37,538 nt of DNA from Chloroflexota bacterium (GTDB taxonomy: Bacteria; Chloroflexota; UBA11872): assembly GCA_028873795.1 (NCBI GenBank), contig JAPPNP010000042.1, positions 25,292 to 62,829 on the forward strand. The letters are read 5' to 3'. Shown here in pieces: positions 22,076-30,453 of this stretch. The first letter of the stretch is position 1. Each line of letters opens with the position of its first letter. A model generated the notes under the pieces. That model was not told the DNA's origin. It made no database searches and was given only the letters and a program-made list of their open reading frames with translations. The translations under genes were made by a program, and so were the position numbers.

Positions 22076-23578
22076 CTACGCCGCCGCCTCGCGCTCGCCG
22101 ATCACTCGATCGAACGTCCGCACCGTCGCCGCGGCGGGCGGCGGCGTGAGGAGCGAAACCGCAACGGCCGTGATCAGCCCCACCACGAATCCCGGGGTCG
22201 CCGGGTGAATGTCCATGACGCCGCCCGGTCCCCCGGAGGACGCCCACCAGATCGAGGACACCAGCGTGCCAGTCACGATCGCCGCGCCCGCGCCCCAGAG
22301 GTTGAATCGACGCCAGTACAGCGCCAGGATCGTCACCGGCCCAAAGGCGGCGCCCATGCCGCCCCAGGCATAGGTGACCAACTGCAACACCGACTCCTGG
22401 GCCACCAGCGCCAGCACCGCGGCCACGATGCCGATCACCACCAGCAGCCCGCGGCCGATCCACACGCGCGCGTAAGCCGCGCGGGAGTACGTCAGCCGCC
22501 GGATCACCGGCACGTCGTCCGCGGCGACGGCCGATGCCAGGAGCAACTGCGAGTCCGCCGTGCTCATGACCGCCGCGATCAACGTGGTCATCAGCAGGCC
22601 CGTGATGATGGGATGGAAAAACGCCACCGCCACCACGAGATAGATCCGCTCCGGATCGGCCACCGCTTCCAGCAGGTCAATCTCGGTCAGCGCGGGCAGC
22701 GCGATGACGCCCAACACCACCGCCGTCGTGTACATCAGCGCGATCCAAATCGTGCCGATGCTCCGCCCCGCGGGAATGCTCGACTCGCCTTCGATCGCCA
22801 TGAATCGCTGCAGTATTCGCTGCGAGCCAAAGAACCCCAGTCCCCATCCAACGGCCGACAGCAGCATGACCGGCGTGATGGGATTGTTGTCGGGATCGGT
22901 CAGCGGATTCCAGAACCCCGGCGTGTCGGACCCCGCGCGCAGCAGCGACTCGCCCGCGACGACGATCAGCGTCAGCGGCACGATCATGAAACCGACCAGC
23001 ATCAACACGGATTGAAAGACATCGGTGCGGGAGACGGCCAGGAATCCACCGATGAACGTGTAAGACGCCACGGCGATCAACGTGATCAGAATGCCGGGGG
23101 TGTATTCGACGCCGAACTCGGATTCCAGCAGCTTGGCGCCCGCGACCAATCCTGAGCTGACGTAGAAGATCACGAAGAGAATCGTGAGCAGCGCGGCCAA
23201 CGTGCGCAGGACCTGCGACGTGTCGCCAAACCGTTTTTCGAGAAACTCGGGCAGGGTCAGCGCGTCGTCGGCCGCGATGGTATAGCGCCGCAGCCGCTTC
23301 GCCACCACGGTCCAGCAGAGCCAGCTGCCCGCCACGAGGGCGACCACGGTCCACAGGTGGGTCACTCCCCCGGCAAAGGCCAGCGCCGGAAGCGCCAGGA
23401 TCGTCCAGGCGCTCGTCGTCGATGAGCTGGCGCTCAGGGCTGTCGTGAAGCTGCTGAGTCTCCGTCCGCCGAGCACGTAGTCCGACATCGCTCGCATGCG
23501 CCGGGCGCGAAACACGGCAATGCCAATGAGCACCGCGAAGTAGGCAATGAAGACCGCGAGTACCCAGGCATCCAACAT
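22076..23578 (-). CDS. Sodium:solute symporter (PutP-like)
   Basis: This 500-residue membrane protein belongs to the sodium:solute symporter family and is closest in feel to proline or related amino-acid carriers. The N-terminus WVLAVFIAYFAVLIGIAVF is the first membrane segment, followed by the family hallmarks DYVLGGRRLSSFTTALSASS and SAWTILALPALAFAGG. About 12-13 hydrophobic segments can be traced. I place the start at ATG 23578, which fits PutP alignment; an upstream in-frame ATG at 23644 has no ribosome-binding site and would add an unusual leader. The substrate is inferred from family resemblance only. It would bring in an osmolyte or nutrient at the expense of the sodium gradient. Confidence 0.88.
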   Translation of the reverse strand: MLDAWVLAVFIAYFAVLIGIAVFRARRMRAMSDYVLGGRRLSSFTTALSASSSTTSAWTILALPALAFAGGVTHLWTVVALVAGSWLCWTVVAKRLRRYTIAADDALTLPEFLEKRFGDTSQVLRTLAALLTILFVIFYVSSGLVAGAKLLESEFGVEYTPGILITLIAVASYTFIGGFLAVSRTDVFQSVLMLVGFMIVPLTLIVVAGESLLRAGSDTPGFWNPLTDPDNNPITPVMLLSAVGWGLGFFGSQRILQRFMAIEGESSIPAGRSIGTIWIALMYTTAVVLGVIALPALTEIDLLEAVADPERIYLVVAVAFFHPIITGLLMTTLIAAVMSTADSQLLLASAVAADDVPVIRRLTYSRAAYARVWIGRGLLVVIGIVAAVLALVAQESVLQLVTYAWGGMGAAFGPVTILALYWRRFNLWGAGAAIVTGTLVSSIWWASSGGPGGVMDIHPATPGFVVGLITAVAVSLLTPPPAAATVRTFDRVIGEREAAA

Positions 23579-23684
23579 CTGTGCCGACCAATCCCCCGGC
23601 GTGCAGACCGCCCCGCGCGGGCGGAACAGACTAGCCAACGCCATTCGCTACAGCAACGGTCCGGGTAGTGGGCGGTGGCGATTC

Positions 23685-23745
23685 CGTCATTCCGGCAGAA
23701 AGCCTGCCCCGTCCGTCATTCCGGCGGAGGCCGGAATCCAGTTTC
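23685..23745. repeat. Inverted copies of the CCGTCATTCCGG repeat
   Basis: GTCATTCCGGCAGAAAGCC and then GTCATTCCGGCGGAGGCC with GGAATCCAG follow each other. They are reverse-strand members of the family seen at 9614 and 25681. The repeat lies in the 281-base gap between the symporter and the 283-residue paralogue genes. Confidence 0.75.
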
Positions 23746-23859
23746 CCCGGAGTGGGGCCGCATGCCTGCCATGCTCACCCGCAGCGAACACCGACCTGAT
23801 GTGGTCCGCCGAGCCGGCGCCGGGATATCCTCGCCTCCCCCGGCATCGGCAATGCGGAC

Positions 23860-24711
23860 ATGATCGATTTCAACCGATCCTTCATCACCTGGACCATCGA
23901 GTGGGCCGAGCCCGACCCGGTCTATGCCTACGCCGGCGGATTCGTGGGAGAGCCGGGCGAGGCCACGACTAGCCGCCTACAGATCGACGCCGGCTGCGAG
24001 ATCGTCGATGACGCGCGAGGGACGGCCTGCACCATCTACCTCACCGCGCCGTGCCGCTCCGAGTTCATCATCGCCGCCGACAACCTGTTTCAGGTGCCCA
24101 ACGGCGAGTTCCGCGCCGCGGTCGGCGACGCGTGCATGGTCCCCATCGCCACCGAGCCAAGCTGGGAGAACGAGGACACGCGACGGCAGCCCATCGCGGC
24201 GCAATTCGCGGAGTTCGCCATCGACCTGCGTACCCATGACGCCGAAGCCCTGGCGTCGGACGACGCCGTCGTGGCGGCGTCGCTGGCGGGCGACCGCCTC
24301 AACGCCCGGTCCACCTACCGCGACGACACGCACGGCCTGACCGTCACCGTGGAATACCCGATCAAGCTCATCAATCTGCACGCCGGCGGCGGACGCTACC
24401 AGGTGTGCACCGGCGCCGTGGCGCTGCCCGACCTGACGACTTGGGACGGCGCGGGCGTCGACCGGGTCTTCGCCGCCCACGCGGCCTTCACCGCCGACGA
24501 CCACGTGGAGTTCATCCTGCGACGCGGCGTCGAGATCGCCGAGCGCGAGCTGGCCTGGGCGGCCGCCGTGCGCGGGCGCGACCGGTACCAGCGGCGCGAC
24601 TCCGGTGAGCCGGCCGACCGGCCGCGCCCCCGCGCCGCCGGCTACTTCGAGACCTGGGAGCTGCCGGCGGTCAACACCGTCCTGCGGGCCGCCAACGAGG
24701 CGCGCCGGTGA
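23860..24711 (+). CDS. Protein of unknown family, first of a tandem pair
   Basis: I do not recognise this 283-residue protein. The next gene is a paralogue of identical length. Segments shared by both include PDPxYxYxGGFVGEPGEA near residues 18-35, NLFQVPxxEFRxA at 75-86, GLTVTxEYPI near the middle, and ALPDLxTWDGAxVxRVF with AHAAF and EFILRR later. No signal peptide, membrane segment or nucleotide-binding motif is seen. The strands and aromatic/glycine turns suggest an all-beta, possibly sugar-binding, fold, but that is a guess. There is no clear ribosome-binding site. The stop overlaps the next gene's start by four bases (GTGA), so the products are likely made together and could form a heteromer. 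Confidence 0.8.
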   Translation: MIDFNRSFITWTIEWAEPDPVYAYAGGFVGEPGEATTSRLQIDAGCEIVDDARGTACTIYLTAPCRSEFIIAADNLFQVPNGEFRAAVGDACMVPIATEPSWENEDTRRQPIAAQFAEFAIDLRTHDAEALASDDAVVAASLAGDRLNARSTYRDDTHGLTVTVEYPIKLINLHAGGGRYQVCTGAVALPDLTTWDGAGVDRVFAAHAAFTADDHVEFILRRGVEIAERELAWAAAVRGRDRYQRRDSGEPADRPRPRAAGYFETWELPAVNTVLRAANEARR

Positions 24712-25559
24712 TCGACTTCGCCCGCTCGCACTTCACCTGGGACCACCGGCCCCACGAGCCGGACCCCGACTACAAGTACCCCGGCGGCTTCGTGGGCGAG
24801 CCCGGCGAGGCCTATCACGTGCGCATCGGCTACGACGCCGTCTGCACGATCAGCGGTGAGCGGGACGCGCCGCCGCTGGAGATCTTCCTGCTGCAGCCCT
24901 GTTTGGCCGAATACACCATCGCCGACCGCAACCTGTTCCAGGTGCCCAGCCAGGAGTTCCGCGTGGCGCTCAGCCGCACGCACGGCATCCCCATCGCCAG
25001 GCGCCCGTCAACCGAGCGCGAGCCGACCGCCGCCACGCCGCACGCCGGCCGCTACGCCGGCACGGATTTCACGACCCACGAGGTTCCCGACGCGCAGGCC
25101 ACGCGCGACGCCGGCGAGGTCATGCGCGCGGTCTTGGCCGGCCGGCGCTTGAATGCCCGCACCACGCACCACGAAGACGCCCTCGGGCTGACCGTCACGC
25201 TGGAATACCCCATTCGCACCATCAACATCGAGCGGACCAAGGGCGCCTTTCAGGTCGACACCGGGCCGATGGCGCTGCCCGATCTCGCAACGTGGGACGG
25301 GGCCGCCGTGTCGCGGGTGTTCCTGGCCCACGCGGCCTTCAGCGCCTGGGACCGCACCGAGTTCATCCTGCGGCGCGACGTGGAGCCATTGGAATCGGAG
25401 CAGTGGTGGTGGGAGGTGCGGGGCCGCGACCGCCGCGCCCTGCACTACCCCGCCCAAACGCCCACTGAGCCGCCGCTGCCGCGCCGCCCACCCACGCTCT
25501 ACAACGAAACGCTGGTCGTGACCGTCCGCAACGAGATCCTCATCGCGCCGGAGGGTTGA
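24708..25559 (+). CDS. Protein of unknown family, second of a tandem pair
   Basis: This 283-residue paralogue begins with GTG inside the previous stop codon. By eye it shares close to half its positions with the first copy; the middle (GLTVTLEYPIRTIN and ALPDLATWDGAAVSRVF) is strongest. The C-terminal end differs more: the first ends in PAVNTVLRAANEARR, this one in ETLVVTVRNEILIAPEG. That fits old tandem duplication followed by specialisation. Both are followed by a repeat-rich gap. Function unknown. Confidence 0.8.
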   Translation: MIDFARSHFTWDHRPHEPDPDYKYPGGFVGEPGEAYHVRIGYDAVCTISGERDAPPLEIFLLQPCLAEYTIADRNLFQVPSQEFRVALSRTHGIPIARRPSTEREPTAATPHAGRYAGTDFTTHEVPDAQATRDAGEVMRAVLAGRRLNARTTHHEDALGLTVTLEYPIRTINIERTKGAFQVDTGPMALPDLATWDGAAVSRVFLAHAAFSAWDRTEFILRRDVEPLESEQWWWEVRGRDRRALHYPAQTPTEPPLPRRPPTLYNETLVVTVRNEILIAPEG

Positions 25560-25875
25560 CGGGTTCGCATCTCAAACTCAAGCAGCCGCCGACCGGGTCC
25601 CCTCTCCGCAATGTGAGATCTCCGCAATGTCAGGTAGGGGCGGGTCTGCGACCCGCCCGACGCCAAGCGTCCGCCGCGCCCCCAGATTCAACCGGACTGG
25701 ATTCCGGCCTCCGCCGGAATGACGCAAGGGTCACGCAGAGGACTCCAATGTGAAAGAGGGTTAGAGCCTGCCCCATTCCGCGATACCGGGGTGAGGAGTC
25801 CGGCCGATCCCTCGCTGCCCGCAACGCGGGCCACCTGACGGAGCGCGGCGGGCCATATGGCGCGGCAGCCCGCCG
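25560..25875. other. Repeat-filled gap with strong hairpin
   Basis: No gene is visible. At 25638-25658 the hairpin GGGCGGGTCTGCGACCCGCCC has a nine-pair stem and three-base loop. At 25681-25724 the 44-bp repeat also found at 9614 occurs. The hairpin may end the transcript of the preceding pair. The minus-strand LiaF-like gene ends at the right border, so the gap lies between convergent genes. Confidence 0.65.
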
Positions 25876-26679
25876 TCAGGCGTGGCGAATTCGCACCCGG
25901 CCCAGGTGTGAAGATCCCTGGATTAGCAGGTTCACGAAACCCGCGTCCGGCTCCGGTTCGTCGCTTCCACTGACGCCGCGCCTGCGGCTGCCGATCGACC
26001 GCATCGGACCAATCCAGTTGCGGGGCACGGGGCTGCCGTGTTCCCCGGCGAGCCGCGCCTCGAGCACCAGGCGCGAAAGCGTGGTGTTCACGTTTTGGCC
26101 GATACGCCACCAGATCGGGACGACCAGGTCCAGCCGGCCCGCCACGCACGTCACGTCGAGGATCGCCGGCGGCCGTGTGATGTCGACGTAGCGCAGATCG
26201 ACGGTGACGTCGCACAGCCGACAGGTGATCTCGCCCCGCCGGACATCGCCCCTCGCGCGCAGCGTGCCCCCGGTATAGGTCAGGTCCACGTGGCTGTCTT
26301 TCCACCCCCGCAGGCGCACCGTGCGGCGCGTGCGGATGGCCCCGTTTTGCCACAGGGCGCCGAAGGCGACGATCGCGAAGGCCAACCAGATGCCCAATTG
26401 CACGCCGCCGCCGAAATCGCCCAGATGGCTCACTTGCACCAGGACCCCAGCGCCCATGACAAGCCAGGGGATCGGACTGAGGAAGCCGAGATCATTTGCC
26501 CAGCTGAGACCAAAGAGGACCAAAATCATCGTCAGGAGGTCCCAGTGATCGAGGACGCCGACCATGCGCAGGATGACCCAAAAGATGGCGACCAGCCCGA
26601 AAGCCGCTCGCATGAAGCGCGGCGAGTCCAGCAGCTGGCGCCAGTACGGCTTGGCCATCGTGAAGCGCCGGTCAGGCAT
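25876..26679 (-). CDS. LiaF-like membrane protein, copy 1
   Basis: This 267-residue protein has four N-terminal hydrophobic segments (about 28-42, 47-62, 70-84, 94-110) and a C-terminal beta-rich part. The C-terminal part (VTVDLRYVDITRPPAIL, then DVTCVAGRLDLVVP) resembles the LiaF-like 'cell-wall-active antibiotics response' domain, which regulates envelope-stress signalling. A C-x-x-C (CRLC, 153-156) is conserved in all three tandem copies. ATG at 26679 makes all three copies exactly 267 residues; an upstream in-frame start would add 51 residues found only in copies 1 and 2. No sensor kinase or LiaSR pair lies nearby, so the role is open. Confidence 0.65.
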   Translation of the reverse strand: MPDRRFTMAKPYWRQLLDSPRFMRAAFGLVAIFWVILRMVGVLDHWDLLTMILVLFGLSWANDLGFLSPIPWLVMGAGVLVQVSHLGDFGGGVQLGIWLAFAIVAFGALWQNGAIRTRRTVRLRGWKDSHVDLTYTGGTLRARGDVRRGEITCRLCDVTVDLRYVDITRPPAILDVTCVAGRLDLVVPIWWRIGQNVNTTLSRLVLEARLAGEHGSPVPRNWIGPMRSIGSRRRGVSGSDEPEPDAGFVNLLIQGSSHLGRVRIRHA

Positions 26680-26859
26680 GGGATCGACCACCGTGCCTGG
26701 TGCCAGTTCTGGACGAGTACCGCGCCGAGCAGGCCCAAAGGCCATGCTCGTCCCGTGGCACGAGCCCAGTCTGGTGCATGCAGCGCTCCTCAATTCGGAG
26801 CCTAGCAAAGCGCCGCTTTCGTCAGACCGCACGAGGAATCGAGCCTTAAGGCCTGGACA

Positions 26860-26970
26860 TCAACCCTCGACACCGCGGAAATCTGTCGCCGCCAGATTGG
26901 ACAGCGCGGCGGTCCGGCGCAGTCGCCCGATCAAGACGCACTCATGGCCAGAGTGGGCCGTGGCGGCGAG
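26860..26970 (-). pseudogene. Fragment of an M20 peptidase gene 3' end
   Basis: On the minus strand this stretch reads ATAHSGHECVLIGRLRRTAA, then LSNLAATDFRGVEG and a stop. It matches the end of the intact M20 peptidase (ATAHSDHERVSVERLHRTAG, then LYALAAMEFCGVDE and stop). The fragment begins just after the stop of LiaF-like copy 2 and ends about 180 bases before copy 1. It shows that the tandem duplication unit included the tail of the peptidase gene. Confidence 0.8.
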
Positions 26971-26979
26971 CGTCGGTCG

Positions 26980-27783
26980 TCAGGCGTGGAGAATGCGGAT
27001 GCGGCCGAAGTGCGACGACCCCTGGACCAGCAGGTTCACGAAGCCGGCGTCCGGCTCCGGATCGCCGCTCTTGCGGAAGCCGCGCCTCCGGCTGCCGACT
27101 GGCCGCATGCGCGCATACCACGATTGCGGCCTGGGGCTGCCGTGTTCCCCGGCGATGCGCGCCTCAAGCACCAGGCGCGAGAGCGTGGTGTTCACATTCT
27201 GGCCGATGCGCCACCAGATTGGGACGACCAGGTCCAGCCGGCCCGCAACGCAGGTCACGTCGAGGATCGTCGGCGGACGCGTGATGTCGACGTAACGCAA
27301 ATCCACCACGACGTCGCACAGCCTGCAGGTGATCTCGCCCCGCCGGACGTCGCCCCGAGCGCGCAGCGTGCCCCCGGTGTAGCTGAGGTCCACGTGGCTG
27401 TCCCTCCACCCCCGCAGGCGCACCGTCCGACGCGTGCGGATGGTTCCGCTTTGCCACAGGGCGCCGAAGGCAACGATCGCGAAGGCCATCCAAATTCCCA
27501 GCTGCACGCCGCCACTGAACTCGCCAAGATGACCCACCTGCACCAGGACTCCGGCGCCAACCGCAAGCCACCCGGACGGGTTGCGCGGGCCGTGTTCCAT
27601 CATCCAGTCGAGACCGGCGATAGCCAAGACGACTGTCAGCAGGTCCCATAAGTCGAGAATCCCCAACAAGTAAAGAATGATCCACAGGTAGAACGCCGCC
27701 CCGACGAGACTCCGCACGACACGCGGCGAGTCGAGCATCTGGCGCCAGAACGGCCTGGCCATCATGTAGCGCTGGTCAGGCAT
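26980..27783 (-). CDS. LiaF-like membrane protein, copy 2
   Basis: Second 267-residue copy with the same topology and the CRLC motif. Its soluble part is almost the same as copy 1 (for example RPPTILDVTCVAGRLDLVVP), while the membrane segments differ more (LVGAAFYLWIILYLLGILDL against FGLVAIFWVILRMVGVLDHW). Its stop is 1104 bases from that of copy 1. The start at 27783 was set by comparison with the other copies; the ribosome-binding site is weak. The upstream leader is about 97% the same as that of copy 1 over some 215 bases. Confidence 0.65.
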   Translation of the reverse strand: MPDQRYMMARPFWRQMLDSPRVVRSLVGAAFYLWIILYLLGILDLWDLLTVVLAIAGLDWMMEHGPRNPSGWLAVGAGVLVQVGHLGEFSGGVQLGIWMAFAIVAFGALWQSGTIRTRRTVRLRGWRDSHVDLSYTGGTLRARGDVRRGEITCRLCDVVVDLRYVDITRPPTILDVTCVAGRLDLVVPIWWRIGQNVNTTLSRLVLEARIAGEHGSPRPQSWYARMRPVGSRRRGFRKSGDPEPDAGFVNLLVQGSSHFGRIRILHA

Positions 27784-27963
27784 CGAATCGACCACCGTGC
27801 CTGCGGCCAGTTCTGGACGAATATCGCGCCGAGCAGGCCCAAAGGCCATGCTCGTCCCGTGGCACGAGCCCAGTCTGGGGCATGCAGCGCTCCTCGATTC
27901 GGAGCCTAGCAAAGCGCCGCTTTCGTCAGACCGCACGAGGAATCGAGCCTTCAGGCCTGGACA

Positions 27964-28075
27964 TCAACCCTCGACACCGCGGAAATCTGTCGCCGCCAGC
28001 GTGGACAGCGCGGCGGTCCGGCGCAGACGCCCGATCAAGACGCACTCATGGCCCAGTGGCCCGTCGCGGCGACCG
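27964..28075 (-). pseudogene. Second fragment of an M20 peptidase gene 3' end
   Basis: This fragment is nearly the same as that at 26860-26970 and likewise ends with a peptidase-like tail and stop (TGA at 27966-27964). It starts right after LiaF-like copy 3. The inner part near 28060 is less like the intact gene than the part near the stop. Confidence 0.8.
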
Positions 28076-28082
28076 CCGGTCG

Positions 28083-28886
28083 TCAGGCGTGGAGAATCCG
28101 GATGCGGCCCAGGTGCGACGACCCCTGCACCACCAGGTTCACAAAGCCCGGGTCAGTGTCGGGCGCGATGAGGTCGCGGAATCCCTTGGTGGGCTCCCCG
28201 ACCGGTTGCATCGGCGCAACCCAGGTTTCCGCCGGGATACCGACCTGCTCCCCAACCAGGCGCGCCTCGAGCACCCCGTGCGAGAACGTCGTGCGCACGT
28301 CGCGGCTGATGCGCCACGACAGTGGGACAACCAAGTCCAGCCGGCCCGCGACGCACGTCACGTCGAGAATCGCCGGCGGGCGGGTGATGTCGGCATATCG
28401 CAGATCGACGACAAGATTGCATAGCCGGCACGTGATCTCGCCCCGCCGGACATCGCCCCGGGCGCGCAGCGCGTTCCCGGTTGCGGTGAGATCCACATGG
28501 CTATCTTTCCACCCGCGCAAGCGCACCGTGCGACGCGTGCGGATGGTTCCGCTTCGCCACAGGATGCCCACGGTAACGATCGCGAAGGCCATCCAAATGC
28601 CCAGCTGCACGTTGCCGCCAAACCCGCCGATATGGCTCACCTGCACCAGCACTCCGGCGCCAGCCAAGAGCCATCCAATCGGGCTGCCCAGGCCGAGGTC
28701 ATATAGCCAGGCACAGCCAACGAGGACAAGCATGATCGTCAGCAGATGCCAGATGTCGGAAACCCCAACTATGCGCAGGATGATCCAAAAGAAGATCGTC
28801 ACTCCGAATACGCCGCGCACAAAGACTGGGGAATCCACCAGCCGTTCCCAGAGCGGCTTACTCATCTGATAGCGCGGCTCATGCAT
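28083..28886 (-). CDS. LiaF-like membrane protein, copy 3
   Basis: Third 267-residue copy, the most diverged and nearest to the intact M20 peptidase. It keeps the four membrane segments, the CRLC motif and the RPPAILDVTCVAGRLDLVVP block. GAGGG lies eight bases upstream of the ATG at 28886. It is 1103 bases from copy 2, stop to stop. Being next to the peptidase gene whose tail is copied, it may be the ancestral copy. Its leader holds the AT-rich element 29059-29122. Confidence 0.65.
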   Translation of the reverse strand: MHEPRYQMSKPLWERLVDSPVFVRGVFGVTIFFWIILRIVGVSDIWHLLTIMLVLVGCAWLYDLGLGSPIGWLLAGAGVLVQVSHIGGFGGNVQLGIWMAFAIVTVGILWRSGTIRTRRTVRLRGWKDSHVDLTATGNALRARGDVRRGEITCRLCNLVVDLRYADITRPPAILDVTCVAGRLDLVVPLSWRISRDVRTTFSHGVLEARLVGEQVGIPAETWVAPMQPVGEPTKGFRDLIAPDTDPGFVNLVVQGSSHLGRIRILHA

Positions 28887-29203
28887 CCGGGTGACCCTCG
28901 TCAGCGCGCTCGATCACGCGACCGGTCTGAGAGGCGTCGCTGACCGAGCCAGGGTTCAGCGTGCGGGACCCGCAACGGCGCCGGGAAAGAGAGTCGGCAT
29001 CAATTCCGCGCCCATCCACGGTGAAATGGAAATCCATGCGCCTCACCAATGGAATATTCCTTTGCCATAGGAGAATAATTCAATTACCACCATCGAGCAA
29101 GAGAATACTCCAATGGCCCAATGTCTTATTTCCTTGGATAGATCCGCCCGATCTCGAGCCGACGCCTACTGAACGCTCACCACGACGGCCTCGGCGCCGA
29201 GCG
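28887..29203. other. AT-rich gap before LiaF-like copy 3
   Basis: No gene is seen. The part 29040-29130 is much more AT-rich than its surroundings. It contains the perfect palindrome GGAATATTCC (29051-29060) and the element shared with the Fic leader. Both likely regulate the LiaF-like gene on the minus strand. Confidence 0.55.
29059..29122 (-). promoter_or_regulatory. AT-rich element shared with the first Fic leader
   Basis: On the minus strand this matches 3747-3810, strongest in TAATTGAATTATTCTC. Both copies point toward the next gene. Here the LiaF-like start lies about 170 bases downstream. The part TAATT-G-AATTA is a short dyad. It may be an operator or a small mobile or regulatory repeat. 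Confidence 0.4.
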
Positions 29204-30379
29204 TCACTCGTCGACGCCGCAAAACTCCATCGCCGCCAGGGCGTAGAGCCCGGCGGTCCGGTGCAGGCGCTCAACCGACACGCGCTCGTGGTCCGAGTGG
29301 GCCGTGGCGTACTCGGGGCCGCAGCAGACCACCGGCAGCGACGCGTCGTTTCCGTAGATGTTGGCGTCGGTCACCAGCGCCAGCCCGATCCGCGGCAGCG
29401 GGGCGCCGGTGGCGGTCGTCGCCGCAGCCTCCAGAGCACGCACTAGCGGATGGTCGCCGGGCGTCTCGAAGGGCTCGTGCGGCGCGTCCAGCGAGAATGT
29501 CGCCTCCAGCCCCGAGCGTTCCTCGATGCGTCGGCAAATGTCCCGCAGCTCCGCCTCGATGTCGTCCGCCGTCAACCCGTGCCGCCAGCGGCGCGTGCCC
29601 CGCAGCGTGAGGGGCGTCGGCAGACGGTTGGGATAGTCGCCGCCCGCCACCAGGCCGATGTCGACCCGCTGCCGGCCGCAGAGCGGATGCGCCGCCTCGG
29701 CCTCGAAGCGCGCTTCCCACTCCGCGAACTCCGCCAGGATCGCGCCCGCCCAGCGCGCCGGGTTGTCGGCGTAGGGCACGTGCAGCGTGTGCACGATGCC
29801 CCGCGCGCTGCTCAGCGTGATGCGGAACATCGCCGCGCCCAGCCCCGCCGTCCAGATCGCGTGCGGCCCCTCGGCGATGATTACCGCCGCCGCCGGAATG
29901 TCACCCGCGCGGATGCGCTCCACCAGCCGCTTCGGTCCTTCCTTCTTGCCCACCGGCGTTTCGTGACCCACGACCCCAGTCAGCCAGAGGTCGGAACTCA
30001 GCCGCACCCCGGCGCGCCGCAGCGCCGTCGCGGCGTGCACCATCGCCACCAGCCCGCCCTTCATGTCCTCCGCGCCGCGGCCCACCACCCAGCCGTCGCG
30101 CAACGCCGGCGGGTCGCTGTCGCCGCGCGGGATCGTGTCGACGTGACCGTTCAAGAGCAGCGGACGCCCCGGCTCGATTCCCGGAAGTCGCGCGTAGACG
30201 TTGGGCCGGTCGGCGATGAAGCGATCGACATCGACTTCGAGTCCGGCGCGCTCGCACAGGGCGGCGAAGTGCTCGCCGCCGGGACCCTCCGCGCCCGTCT
30301 CGCTGGGAACCTGAACGAAGGCCAGCGTGTCGCGCGCGATGGCGTCGGCATCGAGGAGGTCTAGAACCCGTTGGTGCAT
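29204..30379 (-). CDS. M20 family metallopeptidase
   Basis: This 391-residue enzyme belongs to the M20/ArgE/DapE/CPG2 peptidase family, which hydrolyses amide bonds in small peptides or acylated amino acids with a two-metal site. Visible parts are the first metal ligand in LLLNGHVDTIP (His79), the bridging aspartate in GRGAEDMKGGL (Asp105), the general-base glutamate region TGVVGHETPVG, and the late ATAHSDHERV histidine. The length fits the family. The start at 30379 gives a normal N-terminus (MHQRVLDLLD); upstream in-frame starts are weaker. The gene diverges from the Gfo/Idh gene. Its 3' end was copied between the LiaF-like genes. Confidence 0.88.
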   Translation of the reverse strand: MHQRVLDLLDADAIARDTLAFVQVPSETGAEGPGGEHFAALCERAGLEVDVDRFIADRPNVYARLPGIEPGRPLLLNGHVDTIPRGDSDPPALRDGWVVGRGAEDMKGGLVAMVHAATALRRAGVRLSSDLWLTGVVGHETPVGKKEGPKRLVERIRAGDIPAAAVIIAEGPHAIWTAGLGAAMFRITLSSARGIVHTLHVPYADNPARWAGAILAEFAEWEARFEAEAAHPLCGRQRVDIGLVAGGDYPNRLPTPLTLRGTRRWRHGLTADDIEAELRDICRRIEERSGLEATFSLDAPHEPFETPGDHPLVRALEAAATTATGAPLPRIGLALVTDANIYGNDASLPVVCCGPEYATAHSDHERVSVERLHRTAGLYALAAMEFCGVDE

Positions 30380-30453
30380 GGCGTGTGCGTTCCGTCGGCG
30401 CGGGCCGCTCATACTAGACTCTGCGCACAAACCAGAGAGTCCGGGAGAGAGCC

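Noticed and set aside
22026-22463. Extra gene inside the symporter region
   Set aside because: Glycine- and arginine-rich frame overlapping the symporter and recJ start; no recognisable features.
26680-26832. 51-residue N-terminal leader of LiaF-like copy 1 (and the same in copy 2)
   Set aside because: Copy 3 lacks it, no signal or domain is visible, and the later ATG gives equal length for all three copies.
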